Source of the DNA: Neoceratodus forsteri
Taxonomy: Eukaryota; Chordata; Ceratodontiformes; Ceratodontidae
Direction: 5' to 3'
Assembly: GCA_016271365.2 (NCBI GenBank)
Contig: CM057458.1
Span: forward strand, 199,116,501-199,180,500
Length of the DNA stretch: 64,000 nt
In this document: positions 63,582 to 64,000 of the stretch, one piece after another
Layout of the letters: every line of letters begins with the position of its first letter
Position numbering within the stretch: position 1 is the first letter of the stretch
Notes under the pieces: model-generated
Databases searched by the model: none
The model's input: only the letters and a program-made list of their open reading frames with translations
Told to the model about the DNA's origin: nothing
Position numbers and translations under genes: made by a program

Positions 63582-64000
63582 AGGTATACCATTTCTATTT
63601 TATGTTTTCCCTGTCCCTTGACTGAGGTAACCATATAAATTTTCCCAGTGCTGGATGCTTGGATCCTTGCTGAACTACAATAGCTGTTGTCAGCCAAAAT
63701 GTCACAACTTCAGCAAAAGCTAGTGCCACATTTTGTTTAATTAATCATGTTCTAAGAGTTAGGTTTTAATTTCTCCTGGAGGCTGAGGAACTTTCCAAAA
63801 AGCTTCAAGACAACCCCTGTCAGCACACATCTAGCAGAACATAACCACGCCAACTGTGCCCAGAACATGTGGAGGTCACCAATTTATCGCTCTCTCTCTG
63901 TCTCTCAATTAGGCTTGATGACAAAGTTCAATTACCATCCAACATACGTCTTTAGAAAGGAAAGAAGACATTTGGTATTTCAAGTTTCTTCTTCCACATG
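63582..64000. other. No recognised feature
   Basis: Non-coding to the window edge, with a CTCTCTCTCTGTCTCTC stretch near 63890. Confidence 0.4.

Overview
The window is a gene-poor, transposon-dense stretch of a vertebrate nuclear genome. No bacterial or phage gene organisation is visible. The dominant mobile elements are 5'-truncated, decayed CR1 LINEs. There are also L2, a Tx1/L1-type LINE, two other LINEs of the CR1/L2/Rex1 (Jockey) group, a MIR-like CORE-SINE, and a tRNA-headed SINE family about 570-615 bp long. Several classes of foldback or TIR-bearing non-autonomous DNA elements are present. This mix, the CR1 3' end carrying GGCAGATAAGGACTG and AGTCTGCC, and the very low gene density suggest a sarcopterygian with a large genome (an amphibian or a lungfish). 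The species assignment is inference.

Layout. 0.4-1.4 kb: first copy of a dispersed non-coding repeat (family A). 1.9-10.1 kb: three small foldback MITEs, a LINE 3' tail, a CORE-SINE, and two opposed CR1 fragments. 10.25-12.25 kb: a long minus-strand CR1. 12.5-13.2 kb: a tRNA-headed SINE. 13.595-13.712 kb: the only candidate host coding exon, with good splice sites and 39 complete codons. 15.3-18.3 kb: a CR1 fragment, then a Tx1/L1-type LINE split by a SINE with target-site duplications and carrying a 32-bp tandem repeat. 18.3-20.7 kb: a TIR element and the second family A copy. 20.88-25.2 kb: palindromic DNA, comprising an array of ~120-bp palindromes, a 1.7-kb GC-rich foldback element and several perfect hairpins. 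26.2-27.2 kb: an L2 3' half. 27.5-28.0 kb: a 419-bp inverted repeat. 28.9-30.4 kb: a candidate LTR followed by a tRNA-Leu-like primer-binding site. 31.4-33.3 kb: a tandem non-coding repeat (family B).

35.0-35.7 kb: a pogo/Tigger-like element with TA duplications. 36.0-38.3 kb: a SINE followed by a plus-strand CR1. 39.6-43.3 kb: a three-level nest (SINE inside a LINE inside a CR1). 43.6-46.2 kb: more CR1. 47.4-50.9 kb: the longest LINE, with endonuclease and reverse transcriptase regions, split by a 145-bp TA-flanked MITE. 52.6-53.9 kb: a tRNA-like SINE and an IR-flanked block. 54.3-58.3 kb: two minus-strand CR1s, one retaining part of ORF1. 60.6-61.9 kb: a fourth small foldback MITE and a TTAA-flanked ~1.07-kb element resembling Kolobok. 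63.4-63.6 kb: a 40-bp minisatellite.

Nearly every reading frame over 60 codons is either transposon debris or the antisense shadow of it. The LINEs could once have mobilised the SINEs, and absent transposases the TIR elements, but nothing here looks intact enough to be active. If the 13.6-kb exon is real, most of the window is probably intron or flank of that unidentified plus-strand gene.
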